A stretch of DNA of 64,000 bases from Roseateles sp. (GTDB taxonomy: Bacteria; Pseudomonadota; Gammaproteobacteria; Burkholderiales; Burkholderiaceae_C). Below the pieces are notes generated by a model. It saw nothing but the letters and a program-made list of their open reading frames with translations. It made no database searches and was not told the origin of the DNA. Of this stretch, positions 1-10,766 are shown in pieces (position 1 is the stretch's first letter; every line of letters begins with the position of its first letter). The translations under genes were made by a program, and so were the position numbers. The stretch spans positions 62,001 through 126,000 of the forward strand of contig JAFALK010000037.1 in NCBI GenBank assembly GCA_019234295.1, read 5' to 3'.

Positions 1-803
1 GCAACCTCCGGCATCACAGCGTCGAACATCTGCCGAGCGGTCTGCACGTCGATGCGCCTCACATGGCGCGGCGTCGGCAGGTGCACGGGCCCCGCCACGA
101 GCGTCACCTTCGCGCCGGCCTCGGCCGCCGCGCGCGCAATCGCGAAGCCCATCTTGCCGCTGGACAGGTTCGTGATGCCGCGCACCGGATCGATCGGCTC
201 GAAGGTCGGTCCGGCGGTGATCAGCAGGCTCTTGCCAGCCAGCAGCTTGGGCTGGAAATGCGCGATGACTTCGTCGAGCAGTTCGGCCGCCTCGAGCATG
301 CGCCCGTCGCCGACCTCCCCGCAGGCCTGGTCGCCCGTGCCCACGCCGAGCACGCGCGCCCCATCGGCCTGCACCTGCGCGAGGTTGCGCTGCGTGGCCG
401 GATGGGCCCACATCTCCCGGTTCATGGCCGGCGCAATCAGCAGCGGGCAGCGCTCGATGGGCCGGGCCAGTGCGGTCAGCGAGAGGACCTCGTCCGCACG
501 GCCCTGCGCGAGCTTGGCGATCATGTCGGCGCTGGCCGGCGCGATCAACATGAGGTCGGCCTGGCGGCTCAGGTTGATGTGCGCCATATTGTTGGGCTCA
601 AGCGCGTCCCACTGGCTCGTCACCACGCGATGGTTGGACAGCGCCTGCATGGTCACGGGCGTGATGAAGGCCTCGGCCCCCTCGCTCATGACGACCTGCA
701 CGGTGGCGCCGGCCTTGCCCAGAAGACGCACCAGCTCGGCGACCTTGTAGCAGGCGATGCCGCCGGACATGCCCAGCAGAATGTGTTTGCCTTGGAGTTG
801 CAT
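1..803 (-). CDS. coaBC: Phosphopantothenoylcysteine decarboxylase / phosphopantothenate-cysteine ligase (partial)
   Basis: Bifunctional flavoenzyme of coenzyme A synthesis: it joins cysteine to 4'-phosphopantothenate and decarboxylates the product. About 267 N-terminal residues are present; the C-terminal part runs off the left edge. The start [20 protein letters not shown] carries the SGGIA FMN-binding loop. The decarboxylase signature APAMN-x-MW follows, and then the ligase-domain motif ITAGPT-EPIDPVR with SSGKMG. The ATG at 803 immediately precedes the conserved N-terminus. The gene reads away from the nucleoside operon, with a short putative remnant between them. Identification is secure. 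Confidence 0.95.
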   Translation of the reverse strand, partial: MQLQGKHILLGMSGGIACYKVAELVRLLGKAGATVQVVMSEGAEAFITPVTMQALSNHRVVTSQWDALEPNNMAHINLSRQADLMLIAPASADMIAKLAQGRADEVLSLTALARPIERCPLLIAPAMNREMWAHPATQRNLAQVQADGARVLGVGTGDQACGEVGDGRMLEAAELLDEVIAHFQPKLLAGKSLLITAGPTFEPIDPVRGITNLSSGKMGFAIARAAAEAGAKVTLVAGPVHLPTPRHVRRIDVQTARQMFDAVMPEV

Positions 804-867
804 GGGGCGGACTGTACCCGCGCCGGCGCGCCGAGGGGTGCCGCAAGCTCGGATACGCTTCGGGCCC

Positions 868-1137
868 ATGTCGATGCACCACTGGGAATTGCTGGACGCC
901 GCCACCCGGGGCGCGCTGTCAATCCTGATGCTCATACTGGCCGCCCTGCCGTGGCGACAGCGGCGCGGACCGGCGCTCGGCGTGCTGGCGCGCGAGCTGC
1001 TCGACGACCCGCCGGGCTTCGATCGCTCACAGCTCGCGGTGATTGATCAACGCGTGGTCGGGTTCTTCGATTGCCAGCTCAGATCGAGCTGTGCTTCTTC
1101 GCAAAAACCAGGTCCCACACCCCGTGACCCAACTTGA
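868..1137 (+). pseudogene. Short orphan reading frame, possible remnant of a membrane-anchored regulator
   Basis: An 89-codon frame from ATG 868 sits between coaBC and the 3' end of trmB, on the opposite strand to both. Its N-terminus reads [20 protein letters not shown], then a hydrophobic run and an RQRRGPA segment. This resembles the first membrane helix of AraC-type regulators with an N-terminal membrane domain. After about 70 residues it runs into the antisense of trmB, where the sequence looks like noise. I see no helix-turn-helix. It may be a decayed 5' end left after loss of the rest of the gene, or simply not a gene. Low confidence. Confidence 0.25.
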
Positions 1138-1789
1138 TGCCGCGGTTCTCGAACTTGGTCAGCGGGCGATAGCTGGGCTTTTCAGCGTAGCCGGCGGGCG
1201 AGCTGTTTTCCAGCAAGGGTTCGGCGCTGAGCACTTCCAGCATCTGCTGCGCATAGGGCTCCCAGTCGGTCGCGCAGTGCAGATAGCCGCCGGGCTTGAT
1301 GTGCTTCACAAGCTTGGCGACGAACTCGGGCTGGATCAGGCGGCGCTTGTTGTGGCGTTTCTTGTGCCACGGATCGGGGAAGAAGATGTGCACGCCGGCG
1401 AGCGACCCCGGCGCGACCATATGTTCCAGAACCTCGACAGCGTCGTGCTGGACGATGCGGATGTTGGTGATCTGCTGCTCGTCGATCAGCTTGAGTAGCG
1501 CGCCCACGCCAGGCTCGTGCACCTCGCAGCCGATGAAATCGTGGTCGGGCAGGGTCCTGGCGATCTGGGCCGTGGCACCGCCCATGCCAAAGCCGATCTC
1601 CAGCACCACGGGCGCCTCGCGGCCGAAGACCTGCGCGGGCTCCAGGCGCTCGGGCTTGAAGGGCAGCACGAACTTCGGGCCCAACTCGGCCAGGGCCTTG
1701 ATCTGGCCCGTACCCATACGGCCGGCGCGCACCACGAAGCTCTTGATCGCTCGGCGCGGCACAGGGGTCTTGTCGGGTTCGTCGGACAT
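1079..1789 (-). CDS. trmB: tRNA (guanine-46-N7) methyltransferase
   Basis: Methylates G46 in the tRNA variable loop with S-adenosylmethionine. The 236-residue protein has the SAM-binding motif VLEIGFGMG (about 62-70) and the family signature [15 protein letters not shown] (about 136-150); CATDWEPY follows. The start overlaps the deoC stop by one base (TGATG), so it is probably translationally coupled as the last gene of the nucleoside salvage operon. That is an unusual place for a tRNA modification gene. The family assignment is secure. Confidence 0.96.
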   Translation of the reverse strand: MSDEPDKTPVPRRAIKSFVVRAGRMGTGQIKALAELGPKFVLPFKPERLEPAQVFGREAPVVLEIGFGMGGATAQIARTLPDHDFIGCEVHEPGVGALLKLIDEQQITNIRIVQHDAVEVLEHMVAPGSLAGVHIFFPDPWHKKRHNKRRLIQPEFVAKLVKHIKPGGYLHCATDWEPYAQQMLEVLSAEPLLENSSPAGYAEKPSYRPLTKFENRGIKLGHGVWDLVFAKKHSSI

Positions 1790-2538
1790 CAGTAGCTCGA
1801 AGGAGAAGCGGCGGCGCTCTTGCCTGCGAGCACCGCCTCAATGTCGTTCAGCAAGCCGCTGGCGCCGAACCGGAAGCGCTGCGGGCTCACCGTGCCAATC
1901 GTGGCCTGAACGAGGCGAAGGTATTCGGCCGCATCGGCCACCGTGCGGATGCCTCCGCTGGCCTTGAAGCCGGCATTGGCCAGGCCGCTGGACTGGATCT
2001 CGCGCAGCATCACCCGCGCTGCCTCCAGCGTGGCCGAGACGGCGCTCTTGCCGGTGCTCGTCTTCACGAAATCAGCGCCGGCCACGAGCGCCAGGCGCGT
2101 GGCTTCGGCGATCAGCTCGGGGTCCTTGAGCTCACCGCTCTCGATGATCACCTTGAGCGTGAGCGGGCGCGTGGCGAAGCGGACCTCGGCCAAAAACTCC
2201 GCCACCTCGCTGCTTTGACCCGCTTTCAGGGCGCGGTAAGGCAGGACCACGTCGACCTCGTCGGCCCCGGCTTGTGCAATGGCTGATACCTCGGCCAGCA
2301 CGCGCTGCAGGTCCAGCGAACCGTCCGGGAAGTTGGCCACCGCGGCCACGCGGACCGTACGCGGCAGCAAGGCCCGAGCCTGCGTCACGAAGTGCGGCCA
2401 GACGCAGACAGCGGCAACGGGGCCATGAGCGGTCTGAGCGCGATGGCACAGGGCCTCGATGTCGGCAGCGGTGTCGCCGTCGTTGAGGCTGGTGAGATCC
2501 AGGCAGGCCAGCGCCTGGTGGGCCGCTTGCTCAAGCAT
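1789..2538 (-). CDS. deoC: Deoxyribose-phosphate aldolase
   Basis: Class I aldolase that splits 2-deoxyribose-5-phosphate into acetaldehyde and glyceraldehyde-3-phosphate, the last step of deoxynucleoside catabolism. The 249-residue protein keeps the proton-relay Asp96 (EVDVVLP), the Schiff-base Lys159 (FVKTSTGK) and Lys192 (FKASGGIRT). The ATG at 2538 overlaps the end of the upstream phosphorylase gene by 8 bases. Phosphopentomutase and thymidine phosphorylase, which normally feed this enzyme, are not in the window. Confidence 0.96.
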   Translation of the reverse strand: MLEQAAHQALACLDLTSLNDGDTAADIEALCHRAQTAHGPVAAVCVWPHFVTQARALLPRTVRVAAVANFPDGSLDLQRVLAEVSAIAQAGADEVDVVLPYRALKAGQSSEVAEFLAEVRFATRPLTLKVIIESGELKDPELIAEATRLALVAGADFVKTSTGKSAVSATLEAARVMLREIQSSGLANAGFKASGGIRTVADAAEYLRLVQATIGTVSPQRFRFGASGLLNDIEAVLAGKSAAASPSSY

Positions 2539-3376
2539 GGAGGGAAGGCAGCGTGGCGAAGGACGACAAGACGGCGCCCAGGTAGGCGCTCGCGCGTTCG
2601 CCTGATAACTGGGCCTGCTGCAGCGTCAGCGAATGCGTGAGCGCCTCGCCCGACAGGCCCGCGGCCATGTTGGTGATCAGCGCCAGGCCCATGACGCGCA
2701 GGCCGGCGTGGCGGGCCAAAATGGTCTCGGGCACTGTGCTCATGCCCACGGCGTCGGCACCCCAGGCCGCGAACATGCGGATCTCCGCAGGCGTCTCGAA
2801 CTGCGGGCCCACGGCCCAGCAATACACGCCCTGCCCCACCACGAGGTTTTGCCCACGGGCCACGCCCAGCGCGTGGTGGCGCAGCTCGGCGTCGTAGGCG
2901 GCGCTCATATCCACGAAACGGTGGCTGCCCTGCTCGCCAATCAGGGGCGAGCGCTGCGGCGCGTTGATGTGGTCAGTGATCAGCATCAGGCTGCCCGGTG
3001 GCATGTGGCCACGCAGCGAGCCCGACGCATTGGTCTGCACGAGCGCCTTCACGCCCCAGCGAGCCAGGCTGCGCAGCGCGCCAGCCATGCCGGTGCAATC
3101 GCCGCTCTCGTAGGTGTGGGCACGGCCGCGCAGCATGACGACACGCTGCTCGCCGATGCGGCCCACGACGATCTCGTTCACATGCCCCTCGACCTTGGGC
3201 TGCGGGAACGCCGGCAGCTCCGTGTAGGCCAGGTGCTTGCCGTCCTGGACCTGGTCCACGGCGCCGGCCCAGCCGGACCCGAGCACCACGGCCACCTCGG
3301 GCGCAGCGCCGAAGAGGCGCTGGAGCTTGTCCACAGTTTCGGAGATCTTGGGGTCGAGTGTCTTGTTGTCAATCAT
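2531..3376 (-). CDS. Purine nucleoside phosphorylase, trimeric PNP/MTAP family
   Basis: Cleaves purine (deoxy)nucleosides with phosphate to free base and (deoxy)ribose-1-phosphate. The 281-residue product has the phosphate-binding GSGWAG (33-38), RGRAHTYESG (83-92), Glu198 in FETPAE, GMSTVPE (211-217) and purine-contacting Asn236 (ITN), all typical of the trimeric family (PunA/XapA/human PNP type). The ATG at 3376 lies 5 bases after the cdd stop codon; an in-frame GTG at 3385 overlaps cdd and is less likely. Inosine or guanosine preference cannot be told by eye. Confidence 0.93.
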   Translation of the reverse strand: MIDNKTLDPKISETVDKLQRLFGAAPEVAVVLGSGWAGAVDQVQDGKHLAYTELPAFPQPKVEGHVNEIVVGRIGEQRVVMLRGRAHTYESGDCTGMAGALRSLARWGVKALVQTNASGSLRGHMPPGSLMLITDHINAPQRSPLIGEQGSHRFVDMSAAYDAELRHHALGVARGQNLVVGQGVYCWAVGPQFETPAEIRMFAAWGADAVGMSTVPETILARHAGLRVMGLALITNMAAGLSGEALTHSLTLQQAQLSGERASAYLGAVLSSFATLPSLHA

Positions 3377-3381
3377 GATGT

Positions 3382-3786
3382 TCACTTCAGATGGTCGGGG
3401 CCGAAGCTGTGCGGGAGCAACTGCTCCAGTGTCCACTGGTCCTTGATGCCGGCGGGATCGCCGGCAATGATTTGCAGATCCGGGCCGGCGAACTCGCGCA
3501 GCTTCTGGCGGCACCCGCCACAGGGCGTGATGACCTCTGGGCCGGGGCCAGTCACGAGCACGGCCACGGCGCGTTTGCCGCCTGCCATGACCATGGCAGA
3601 GAGTGCCGTGGCCTCGGCACACCAGCCTTGCGGATAGGCCGCATTCTCGATATTGGCACCGGCGTGAATGCGGCCCTGCTCGTCGAGCACAGCGGCGCCC
3701 ACGGCGTAGCCCGAGTACGGGGAATGCGAGTGCGAGCGCGCTGCGAGCGACGCCTCCAGCAGTCGCTGCAAGAGTTCCGGAGTCAT
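3382..3786 (-). CDS. cdd: Cytidine deaminase
   Basis: Zinc enzyme that deaminates cytidine and deoxycytidine to uridine and deoxyuridine. The 134-residue protein, the usual length of the tetrameric class, has Cys56-Ala-Glu58 and PCGGC with Cys89 and Cys92: three zinc ligands and the catalytic glutamate. It starts one base after the stop of the upstream permease gene, inside the nucleoside operon, so it probably acts on imported pyrimidine nucleosides. Confidence 0.96.
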   Translation of the reverse strand: MTPELLQRLLEASLAARSHSHSPYSGYAVGAAVLDEQGRIHAGANIENAAYPQGWCAEATALSAMVMAGGKRAVAVLVTGPGPEVITPCGGCRQKLREFAGPDLQIIAGDPAGIKDQWTLEQLLPHSFGPDHLK

Positions 3787-3787
3787 C

Positions 3788-4756
3788 TCAACGCTCCTTG
3801 ACGTAAGGGCGGCCCAGCGCCTTCGGAGCCACCGCCTGGCCGATGAAGCCAGCCAGCAGTACGACTGTCAGCACGTAGGGCAAGGCCTGGATCAGTTGCA
3901 CCGGCACCTCGCCCCCACCCAACCATGCAGGCAACGATACGCCTTGCAAGCGGATCGCGGCAGCATCGAGAAAGCCAAACAACAAGCAGGCGAACAGCGT
4001 GGGCACCGGCTTCCACTTGCCGAAGATCATGGCTGCCAGGGCGATGAAGCCGCGGCCGGCCGTCATGTTGGGGCTGAAGTTGGCGTTTTGCGCAAGCACG
4101 AGATAACTGCCCGCCAGGCCGCAGAGCAAGCCGTTGATCATCAAGGCGGCATAACGCAACATAGGGACTGACACACCGGCCGCGTCCACCATGGCCGGAT
4201 TCTCACCCACGGCGCGCAGGCGCAGGCCGGGTCGCGTGCGCTCCATGAAGAACCAGATCCCGCCCACCAGGGCCAGGGCCACGTAGACCAGCACGTTATG
4301 GCTGAACAGCGCATAGCCCAGGGCCGGGCCCCAGCCGGCCTGCGGCTCGACGTAGCCGGGCACCAGTGCCTTCAGCCGCACGGCCTCTTCCACGGCCGGA
4401 GTCTGCCCGCCCTGGTTGAACCAGGCGATGCCCAGCACAACCGTGAGGCCTGCGGCCACCATGTTCAGCGCCACGCCCGAGATGACCTGATCGCCCCGGT
4501 GTGTGACGGTTGCATAACCATGGATCAAGGAAAAGATGCAGGCCACGACGATTGCCGCCAGCAAGCCGAGGCCCGTCGAATGCGTGACGGCCGCAGCAGC
4601 GCCGGCGGCGAATGCGGCGGCGAGCATCTTGCCCTCCAGACCGATGTCGATCACGCCCGAGCGTTCGCTGACCAGGCCCGCCAGTGCGCACAGCAGCAAG
4701 GGCGTGGTCACGCGCAGCGTGGAGGCGGTCAGCGAGGCGATGAGGATCTCGTCCAT
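3788..4756 (-). CDS. Nucleoside ABC transporter permease (second subunit, BPD_transp_2 family)
   Basis: Inner-membrane subunit of a BMP-type nucleoside ABC importer. The 322-residue protein is almost entirely hydrophobic with about eight to nine membrane spans. It carries the family stretches SGVIDIGLEGKM near residue 35 and a C-terminal-half ENPAMVDAAG coupling segment that contacts the ATPase. The ATG at 4756 overlaps the stop of the upstream permease by one base (TGATG). It resembles YufQ/NupQ-type permeases and forms a heterodimer with the preceding gene product (inferred from context). Confidence 0.92.
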   Translation of the reverse strand: MDEILIASLTASTLRVTTPLLLCALAGLVSERSGVIDIGLEGKMLAAAFAAGAAAAVTHSTGLGLLAAIVVACIFSLIHGYATVTHRGDQVISGVALNMVAAGLTVVLGIAWFNQGGQTPAVEEAVRLKALVPGYVEPQAGWGPALGYALFSHNVLVYVALALVGGIWFFMERTRPGLRLRAVGENPAMVDAAGVSVPMLRYAALMINGLLCGLAGSYLVLAQNANFSPNMTAGRGFIALAAMIFGKWKPVPTLFACLLFGFLDAAAIRLQGVSLPAWLGGGEVPVQLIQALPYVLTVVLLAGFIGQAVAPKALGRPYVKER

Positions 4757-5853
4757 CACGCAGCCCTCCTGGCGAAGATCCGCGCAAACAGCGGCGCGCT
4801 GACCATCGACATGGCGCCTGCGAACAGCACGATCAGGCCCTGCGCCGTGGTCACCATCTCGCGAGTGAAGCCAGGCATGTCGAAGCTCACTTCGACGCCG
4901 CCCTGGTAGAGCACGCCAAAGAGCAGCGAGGCCAGCACGATCCCGATCGGGTGGTTGCGGCCCATCAGCGCCACGGCGATGCCCGTGAAGCCGGCACCGG
5001 CCACGAAGTCCAGCGTCAACTTGCCCTGCACGCCGGCAATCTCGTTGACGCCGACCAAGCCGGCCAGCGCACCCGAAAGACCCATGGCGATCAGCACCTG
5101 CATGCGCGGGCGGATGCCGGCGTAATGCGCGGCGCGCGGCGCGCTGCCCACGGCCCGCATGGCATAGCCGGCGCGGCTCCTCCACAGGAACCAGGTGACG
5201 AAGAAACAGGCCGCGATGGCGATGAACAGGCTCGCATTCAGCGGCGAGGACGGCAGCTCGATGCCGAACTTGGCGGCCAGCTCATGCAGGGCCGGCATGC
5301 GCGCGCTCTCGGCGAACTCGGCACTCTCCACGGCCATGCCACCGGCCGGCCGCAACCAGTTCACCAGTAGGTAGACGTTCAGGCTGGCCGCGAGGAAGTT
5401 GAACATGATGGTCGTGATCACGATGTGGCTGCCGCGCCAGGCCTGCAGCCATGCCGGGATTGCGGCCCAAAGCATGCCGGCCACGGCTGCGGCGATCACG
5501 AGCAGGGGCAGCATGATGGGCGCCGGCAGATGGGGCCCGAACGCAAGCGCGGTCAACGCCACGCCGAGGCCGCCAATCGTGGCCTGCCCCTCGCCACCGA
5601 TATTGAACAGGCCGCCGTGATAAGCCACCGCGACGGCCAGGCCCGTGAAGGTGAAGGTCGTTGCGTAGTAGAGCGTGTAGCCCAGGCCCCGGGCCGAGCC
5701 GAGCGCGCCCTGCACCAGCGTGACGAGCGCCTGCATGGGGCTTTGGCCGATCGCCAGCACGACCAGGCCCGCCACAACGAGCGCGATGAACAGATTCCAG
5801 AGCGGCAGCAGGCCGACATCGACCCAGCGCGGCAGGTTCAGGGGCTGGTTCAT
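4756..5853 (-). CDS. Nucleoside ABC transporter permease (first subunit, BPD_transp_2 family)
   Basis: Partner permease of the nucleoside importer (YufP/NupP type), 365 residues. Visible features are an early membrane helix, the GLFNIGGEGQ motif and the coupling-helix segment VGSAPRAAHYAGI. I chose ATG 5853 (MNQPLNLP) because GGAGGG lies about 8 bases upstream; a longer frame reaches 5877 but lacks such a site. A 61-base gap separates it from the ATPase gene upstream. Substrate is inferred from the neighbouring cdd, phosphorylase and deoC genes. Confidence 0.92.
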   Translation of the reverse strand: MNQPLNLPRWVDVGLLPLWNLFIALVVAGLVVLAIGQSPMQALVTLVQGALGSARGLGYTLYYATTFTFTGLAVAVAYHGGLFNIGGEGQATIGGLGVALTALAFGPHLPAPIMLPLLVIAAAVAGMLWAAIPAWLQAWRGSHIVITTIMFNFLAASLNVYLLVNWLRPAGGMAVESAEFAESARMPALHELAAKFGIELPSSPLNASLFIAIAACFFVTWFLWRSRAGYAMRAVGSAPRAAHYAGIRPRMQVLIAMGLSGALAGLVGVNEIAGVQGKLTLDFVAGAGFTGIAVALMGRNHPIGIVLASLLFGVLYQGGVEVSFDMPGFTREMVTTAQGLIVLFAGAMSMVSAPLFARIFARRAA

Positions 5854-5914
5854 TGGACGGCCCTCCGTCCTGCGCACTGCGCGGACGAGCGCCTTCGGCG
5901 CGACCGTACGGCGC

Positions 5915-7441
<1,527 letters not shown>

Positions 7442-7448
7442 CGGCGGC

Positions 7449-8429
7449 TTACTTGCAGGCGTTGGCTGCGCGGTAGTCGACGACCCTGATCTTGCCGGCA
7501 ATGATGTCGGCCTTGACCGCGTCGGCCTTGGCCTTGAGTGCGGGCGTGAAGACCTTGGCATTGTTCTCGTCGAGCGCGTAGTCCACGCCGCCCTCCTTGA
7601 GGCCCAGCACCTGCGCGCCGCCGGTCCAGCCCTTGAGCACGTTGTACACGGCCACGTCCACGCGCTTGACCATGGAGGTCAGCATGGTGCCGGGCTGCAC
7701 ATGGTTCTGATTGCTGTCGACGCCGATGGCGAACTTGCCGGCATCCTTGGCGGCCTGGTAGACGCCGATGCCCGTTCCTCCCGCGGCGGCAAACACCACG
7801 TCGGCGCCCTTGGCGAACTGGGCCTTGGCGAGCTCGGCGCCGCGAGTCGGGTCGTTCCAGGCGGTGGATGTCGTGCCGGTCATGTTCGAGAACACCTCCG
7901 CCTTGGCGTTGGCCGCCTTCACGCCTTGTTCGTAGCCGCACTGGAAGGCGCGGATCAGCGGGATGTCCATGCCGCCGACAAAGCCGACTTTGCCGGTCTT
8001 GCTGGCCGCCGCCGCCACGGCACCCACGACGTAGCTGCCTTCTTGTTCCTTGAAGGTCACCGATTGCACGTTCGGCTTGTTGACCGTGGCATCGATGATC
8101 GCGAAATGAGTTTTGGGAAAGTCCTTGGCCACCTGCTCGAGCGCCGAGGCCTGGGCAAAGCCCACGGAGATGATGGGATCGGCACCCCGCTCGGCCATGC
8201 GGCGGATGGCCTGCATGCGCTGAGTGTCGTTGGAGATCTCAAACTCCATGTAGGACTTGCCGGTCTCCTTCTTCCAGCGCTGCGCGCCTTCGTAAGCGGC
8301 CTGGTTGAAGGACTTGTCGAACTTGCCGCCCATGTCGAAGATGATGGCGGGGTCGGCCTGAGCGGTCGATGCCACGGCGGCAAGCGCCAGGGCGAAGAGG
8401 GCCGGAACAGGGAAAACGGCAAGTTTCAT
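7449..8429 (-). CDS. BMP-family nucleoside-binding protein, periplasmic
   Basis: Substrate-binding protein that delivers nucleosides to the ABC importer. The 326-residue precursor has a signal peptide of about 25 residues (MKLAVF...STAQA) and no lipobox cysteine, so the product is probably free in the periplasm rather than a lipoprotein. The mature part has the BMP hallmarks IIFDMGGKFDKSFNQ, DPIISVGF, GKVGFVGGMD and IGVDSNQNH. It is the first gene of the operon, as is usual for the most abundant transporter component. The ATG at 8429 is the one followed by the signal peptide. Confidence 0.94.
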   Translation of the reverse strand: MKLAVFPVPALFALALAAVASTAQADPAIIFDMGGKFDKSFNQAAYEGAQRWKKETGKSYMEFEISNDTQRMQAIRRMAERGADPIISVGFAQASALEQVAKDFPKTHFAIIDATVNKPNVQSVTFKEQEGSYVVGAVAAAASKTGKVGFVGGMDIPLIRAFQCGYEQGVKAANAKAEVFSNMTGTTSTAWNDPTRGAELAKAQFAKGADVVFAAAGGTGIGVYQAAKDAGKFAIGVDSNQNHVQPGTMLTSMVKRVDVAVYNVLKGWTGGAQVLGLKEGGVDYALDENNAKVFTPALKAKADAVKADIIAGKIRVVDYRAANACK

Positions 8430-8457
8430 GGCAGTTTGGATGGGGCCGGGACCGCGC

Positions 8458-8463
8458 ATTGTA
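8458..8463 (-). promoter_or_regulatory. Possible -10 box of the nucleoside operon
   Basis: On the minus strand TACAAT lies 29 bases before the binding-protein start, matching the -10 consensus at five of six positions. No good -35 is visible at the right distance; the LacI-type palindrome at 8493-8504 would lie at about -40 to -50. Tentative. Confidence 0.35.
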
Positions 8464-8492
8464 TGAGGCCGCGAAGCTAGGCTTGCTGAGCT

Positions 8493-8504
8493 GCAAACGT
8501 TTGC
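8493..8504. promoter_or_regulatory. LacI/PurR-type operator palindrome
   Basis: A perfect 12-base palindrome, GCAAACGTTTGC, has the central CpG and flanking A/T pattern of LacI-family operators and matches the core of the E. coli PurR box. It sits 64 bases upstream of the nucleoside-binding protein gene, between it and feoA. A purine- or nucleoside-sensing LacI-family repressor acting on the salvage operon is the natural reading. No such regulator gene is in the window. Confidence 0.6.
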
Positions 8505-8517
8505 GGATCTTCCGCAA
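8501..8517. repeat. Second inverted repeat overlapping the LacI-type operator
   Basis: TTGCGGA-tct-TCCGCAA is a perfect 7-3-7 dyad whose left arm shares four bases with the LacI-type palindrome and whose right end is 20 bases upstream of the feoA -10 box. It could be a second operator or a hairpin; no T-run follows, so it is unlikely to be a terminator. Confidence 0.45.
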
Positions 8518-8536
8518 CGAACCGGCACGAATCCCA

Positions 8537-8559
8537 TATAATGATGAGAATCATTCTCG
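8537..8559 (+). promoter_or_regulatory. feoAB promoter -10 box with Fur site
   Basis: A perfect TATAAT (8537-8542) is followed directly by TGAGAATCATTCTCG (8545-8559). The latter matches the 7-1-7 Fur site TGATAAT-N-ATTATCA at 11 of 14 arm positions and contains the 13-base palindrome GAGAATCATTCTC. Bound Fur-Fe(II) here would cover the likely transcription start 11 to 33 bases before the feoA ATG, the expected arrangement for iron repression of ferrous iron uptake. No convincing -35 is visible. Confidence 0.82.
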
Positions 8560-8569
8560 ATTCCGTACC

Positions 8570-8821
8570 ATGTCCCCCGTGCCGCAAAGCCTTGCCGTTG
8601 CCGAGATCGGCGACGCCTTCCTGGTCCAGCGTGTCCGCGCTCCCGAGCACTCCCCCGAGTGGGCGCAGTGGCTGGAGGAGATCGGCTTCTTGCCCGGCGA
8701 GCCCGTCAGCGTGATGGCGCGCGGTCTGCCCGGCGCGGACCCGCTGGTCGTGCGCATCGGCGAATCGACCTTCGCCCTGCGTCGCGCCGAGGCCGAATGT
8801 GTGGCGGTGAGCCGTACATGA
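8570..8821 (+). CDS. feoA: Ferrous iron transport protein A
   Basis: Small SH3-like cytoplasmic protein that supports FeoB. The 83-residue product has the FeoA core pattern WLEEIGFLPGEPVSVMAR followed by a hydrophobic strand and FALRRAEAECVAV at the end. The ATG at 8570 follows the Fur site directly, and the stop overlaps the feoB start by four bases (ATGA). Iron repression is strongly suggested by the upstream Fur box. No feoC is seen. Confidence 0.92.
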   Translation: MSPVPQSLAVAEIGDAFLVQRVRAPEHSPEWAQWLEEIGFLPGEPVSVMARGLPGADPLVVRIGESTFALRRAEAECVAVSRT

Positions 8822-10698
8822 ACCAGGCGGTTGTTCACGTCCACCCCGCCGGCAAGCTGCTGGCCCTGGTGGGCAATCCGAACTGCGGCAAGACCGCCCT
8901 CTTCAACCGGCTGACCGGCTCCCATCAGAAGGTGGCCAACTATGCGGGCGTGACCGTCGAGCGCAAGGAAGGCCGGTTGCGTTCGGCCGCCGGCAAGGTC
9001 CTGCGCCTGCTGGACCTGCCCGGCACCTACAGCCTGCATCCACGCTCGCCCGACGAACGGGTGACCGTGGACGTGCTGGCCGGGCGGGCCACCGGCGAGA
9101 AGCGCCCCGACCTCGTGGTCTGTGTGGTGGACGCCACCAATCTGCGCCGCAATCTGCGCCTCGTGCTTGCCGTCAAGCGCCAGGGCCTGCCCGTGGTCGT
9201 GGCCCTGAACATGGCCGACCTGGCCGCCAATCGCGGCCTGCACATCGACCCTGCGGCTCTTTCGGCGCAATTGGGCGTGCCCGTGGTGCGCACGGTGGCC
9301 ACGCAGGGCGAAGGCGTGGAGGAGCTCAAGGCCCTGTTCGACGATGAGCGCGTGTGGGTCACATCCGGCCCGGCCGCCGTGGTCGAAGACGTGGACCCTG
9401 CCGAAGATCACCAGGCCGTGCGCCGCATCTTGCAGGCACTCGGCGCCGACCAGCACCTGCCCCATCTCCCAAGCGAGCGCGTGGACCGCGTGCTGCTGCA
9501 CCCGGTGGCGGGCCCGCTGATCCTGCTGGTCGTGCTGTTCCTGCTCTTTCAGGCCGTGTTCTCCTGGGCCACGCCGCCCATGGACGCCATCAAGGCCGGC
9601 ATGAGCTGGCTCGGCGGGATGGTTGGGAGCGTCCTGCCCGATGGCTACCTCAAGAGCCTCATCGTGGACGGTGTGATCTCCGGCGCCGGCTCTGTGCTGG
9701 TCTTTCTGCCGCAGATCCTGATCCTGTTCTTCTTCATCCTCGCGCTCGAAGAATCGGGCTACCTGCCGCGCGCCGCCTTCTTGCTGGACCGCCTCATGGG
9801 CACGGTGGGCCTCTCAGGCCGCAGCTTCATCCCGCTGCTGTCGAGCTTTGCCTGCGCCATTCCCGGCATCATGGCCACGCGCTCGATCGCGAATGCGCGC
9901 GACCGCATCGTCACCATCCTGATCGCGCCGATGATGACCTGCTCCGCCCGGCTGCCGGTCTACGCACTGGTGATCGGCGCCTTCATCCCCAAGCGCCAAG
10001 TCTGGGGCGGGCTGGAGCTGCAGGGCCTCGTCCTCTTCGGCCTGTACCTCGCCGGCATCGTCGGCGCCATGGCGGTGGCCTGGTTGCTCAAGACCTTCAC
10101 GCGCGGCGGCTCGCAAGTGCGGCCGCTGATGATGGAGTTGCCCAACTACCACTGGCCCTCGGCGCGCAACGTCGCCATCGGCCTGTACCAGCGCGCGGCC
10201 ATCTTCGTCAAACGCGTGGGCGGCGTGATCATGGTCATGACCCTTCTGCTATGGCTGCTTGCCAGCTTCCCCGCCCCGCCGGCCGGTGCCACGGGCGCGC
10301 CGATCGAGTATTCGATCGCCGGCATTCTGGGCAAGGCGCTCGCCCATGTGCTCGCGCCCATCGGCTTCAACTGGCAGATCTCCGTGGCCCTGATCCCCGG
10401 CATGGCAGCGCGCGAGGTGGCGGTGGCCAGCCTAGGCACGGTCTATGCGCTGTCGAGCACCGGCCAAGACACGGCCAACGCGCTGATGCCGCTGATCTCG
10501 GCGAGCTGGAGCCTGCCCACGGCGCTGAGTCTGCTCGCCTGGTACGTGTTCGCGCCGCAATGCGTCTCCACGCTGGCCGCAGTGCGCCGCGAAACCGGCG
10601 GCTACAAGTACCCGGCCATCATCGTCGCCTACCTGTTCGGGCTGGCCTATGTGGCGGCATGGATCACCTTCAGGGTCAGCAGCGCGCTGCTCGCTTGA
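8818..10698 (+). CDS. feoB: Ferrous iron transporter B
   Basis: Inner-membrane Fe(II) transporter with an N-terminal G-protein domain, 626 residues. G1 is GNPNCGKT (19-26), G3 DLPGTYS and G4 NMAD; after a helical spacer, two gate regions follow, including CSARLPVY in the first and [10 protein letters not shown] in the second. Length is somewhat shorter than E. coli FeoB (773) because the C-terminus is compact. It is translationally coupled to feoA. Iron-dependent expression is inferred from the Fur site. Confidence 0.96.
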   Translation: MNQAVVHVHPAGKLLALVGNPNCGKTALFNRLTGSHQKVANYAGVTVERKEGRLRSAAGKVLRLLDLPGTYSLHPRSPDERVTVDVLAGRATGEKRPDLVVCVVDATNLRRNLRLVLAVKRQGLPVVVALNMADLAANRGLHIDPAALSAQLGVPVVRTVATQGEGVEELKALFDDERVWVTSGPAAVVEDVDPAEDHQAVRRILQALGADQHLPHLPSERVDRVLLHPVAGPLILLVVLFLLFQAVFSWATPPMDAIKAGMSWLGGMVGSVLPDGYLKSLIVDGVISGAGSVLVFLPQILILFFFILALEESGYLPRAAFLLDRLMGTVGLSGRSFIPLLSSFACAIPGIMATRSIANARDRIVTILIAPMMTCSARLPVYALVIGAFIPKRQVWGGLELQGLVLFGLYLAGIVGAMAVAWLLKTFTRGGSQVRPLMMELPNYHWPSARNVAIGLYQRAAIFVKRVGGVIMVMTLLLWLLASFPAPPAGATGAPIEYSIAGILGKALAHVLAPIGFNWQISVALIPGMAAREVAVASLGTVYALSSTGQDTANALMPLISASWSLPTALSLLAWYVFAPQCVSTLAAVRRETGGYKYPAIIVAYLFGLAYVAAWITFRVSSALLA

Positions 10699-10766
10699 AC
10701 CCGGCCCGGCAAGGGATTGCGGAATTGGTGAGAATCATGGACGCATTCATACCGGTGGAGCAGGCC

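Noticed and set aside
63-1046. Long plus-strand open frames across coaBC
   Set aside because: They are antisense to coaBC, whose protein is clearly recognisable; the plus-strand products look like GC-rich shadow sequence.
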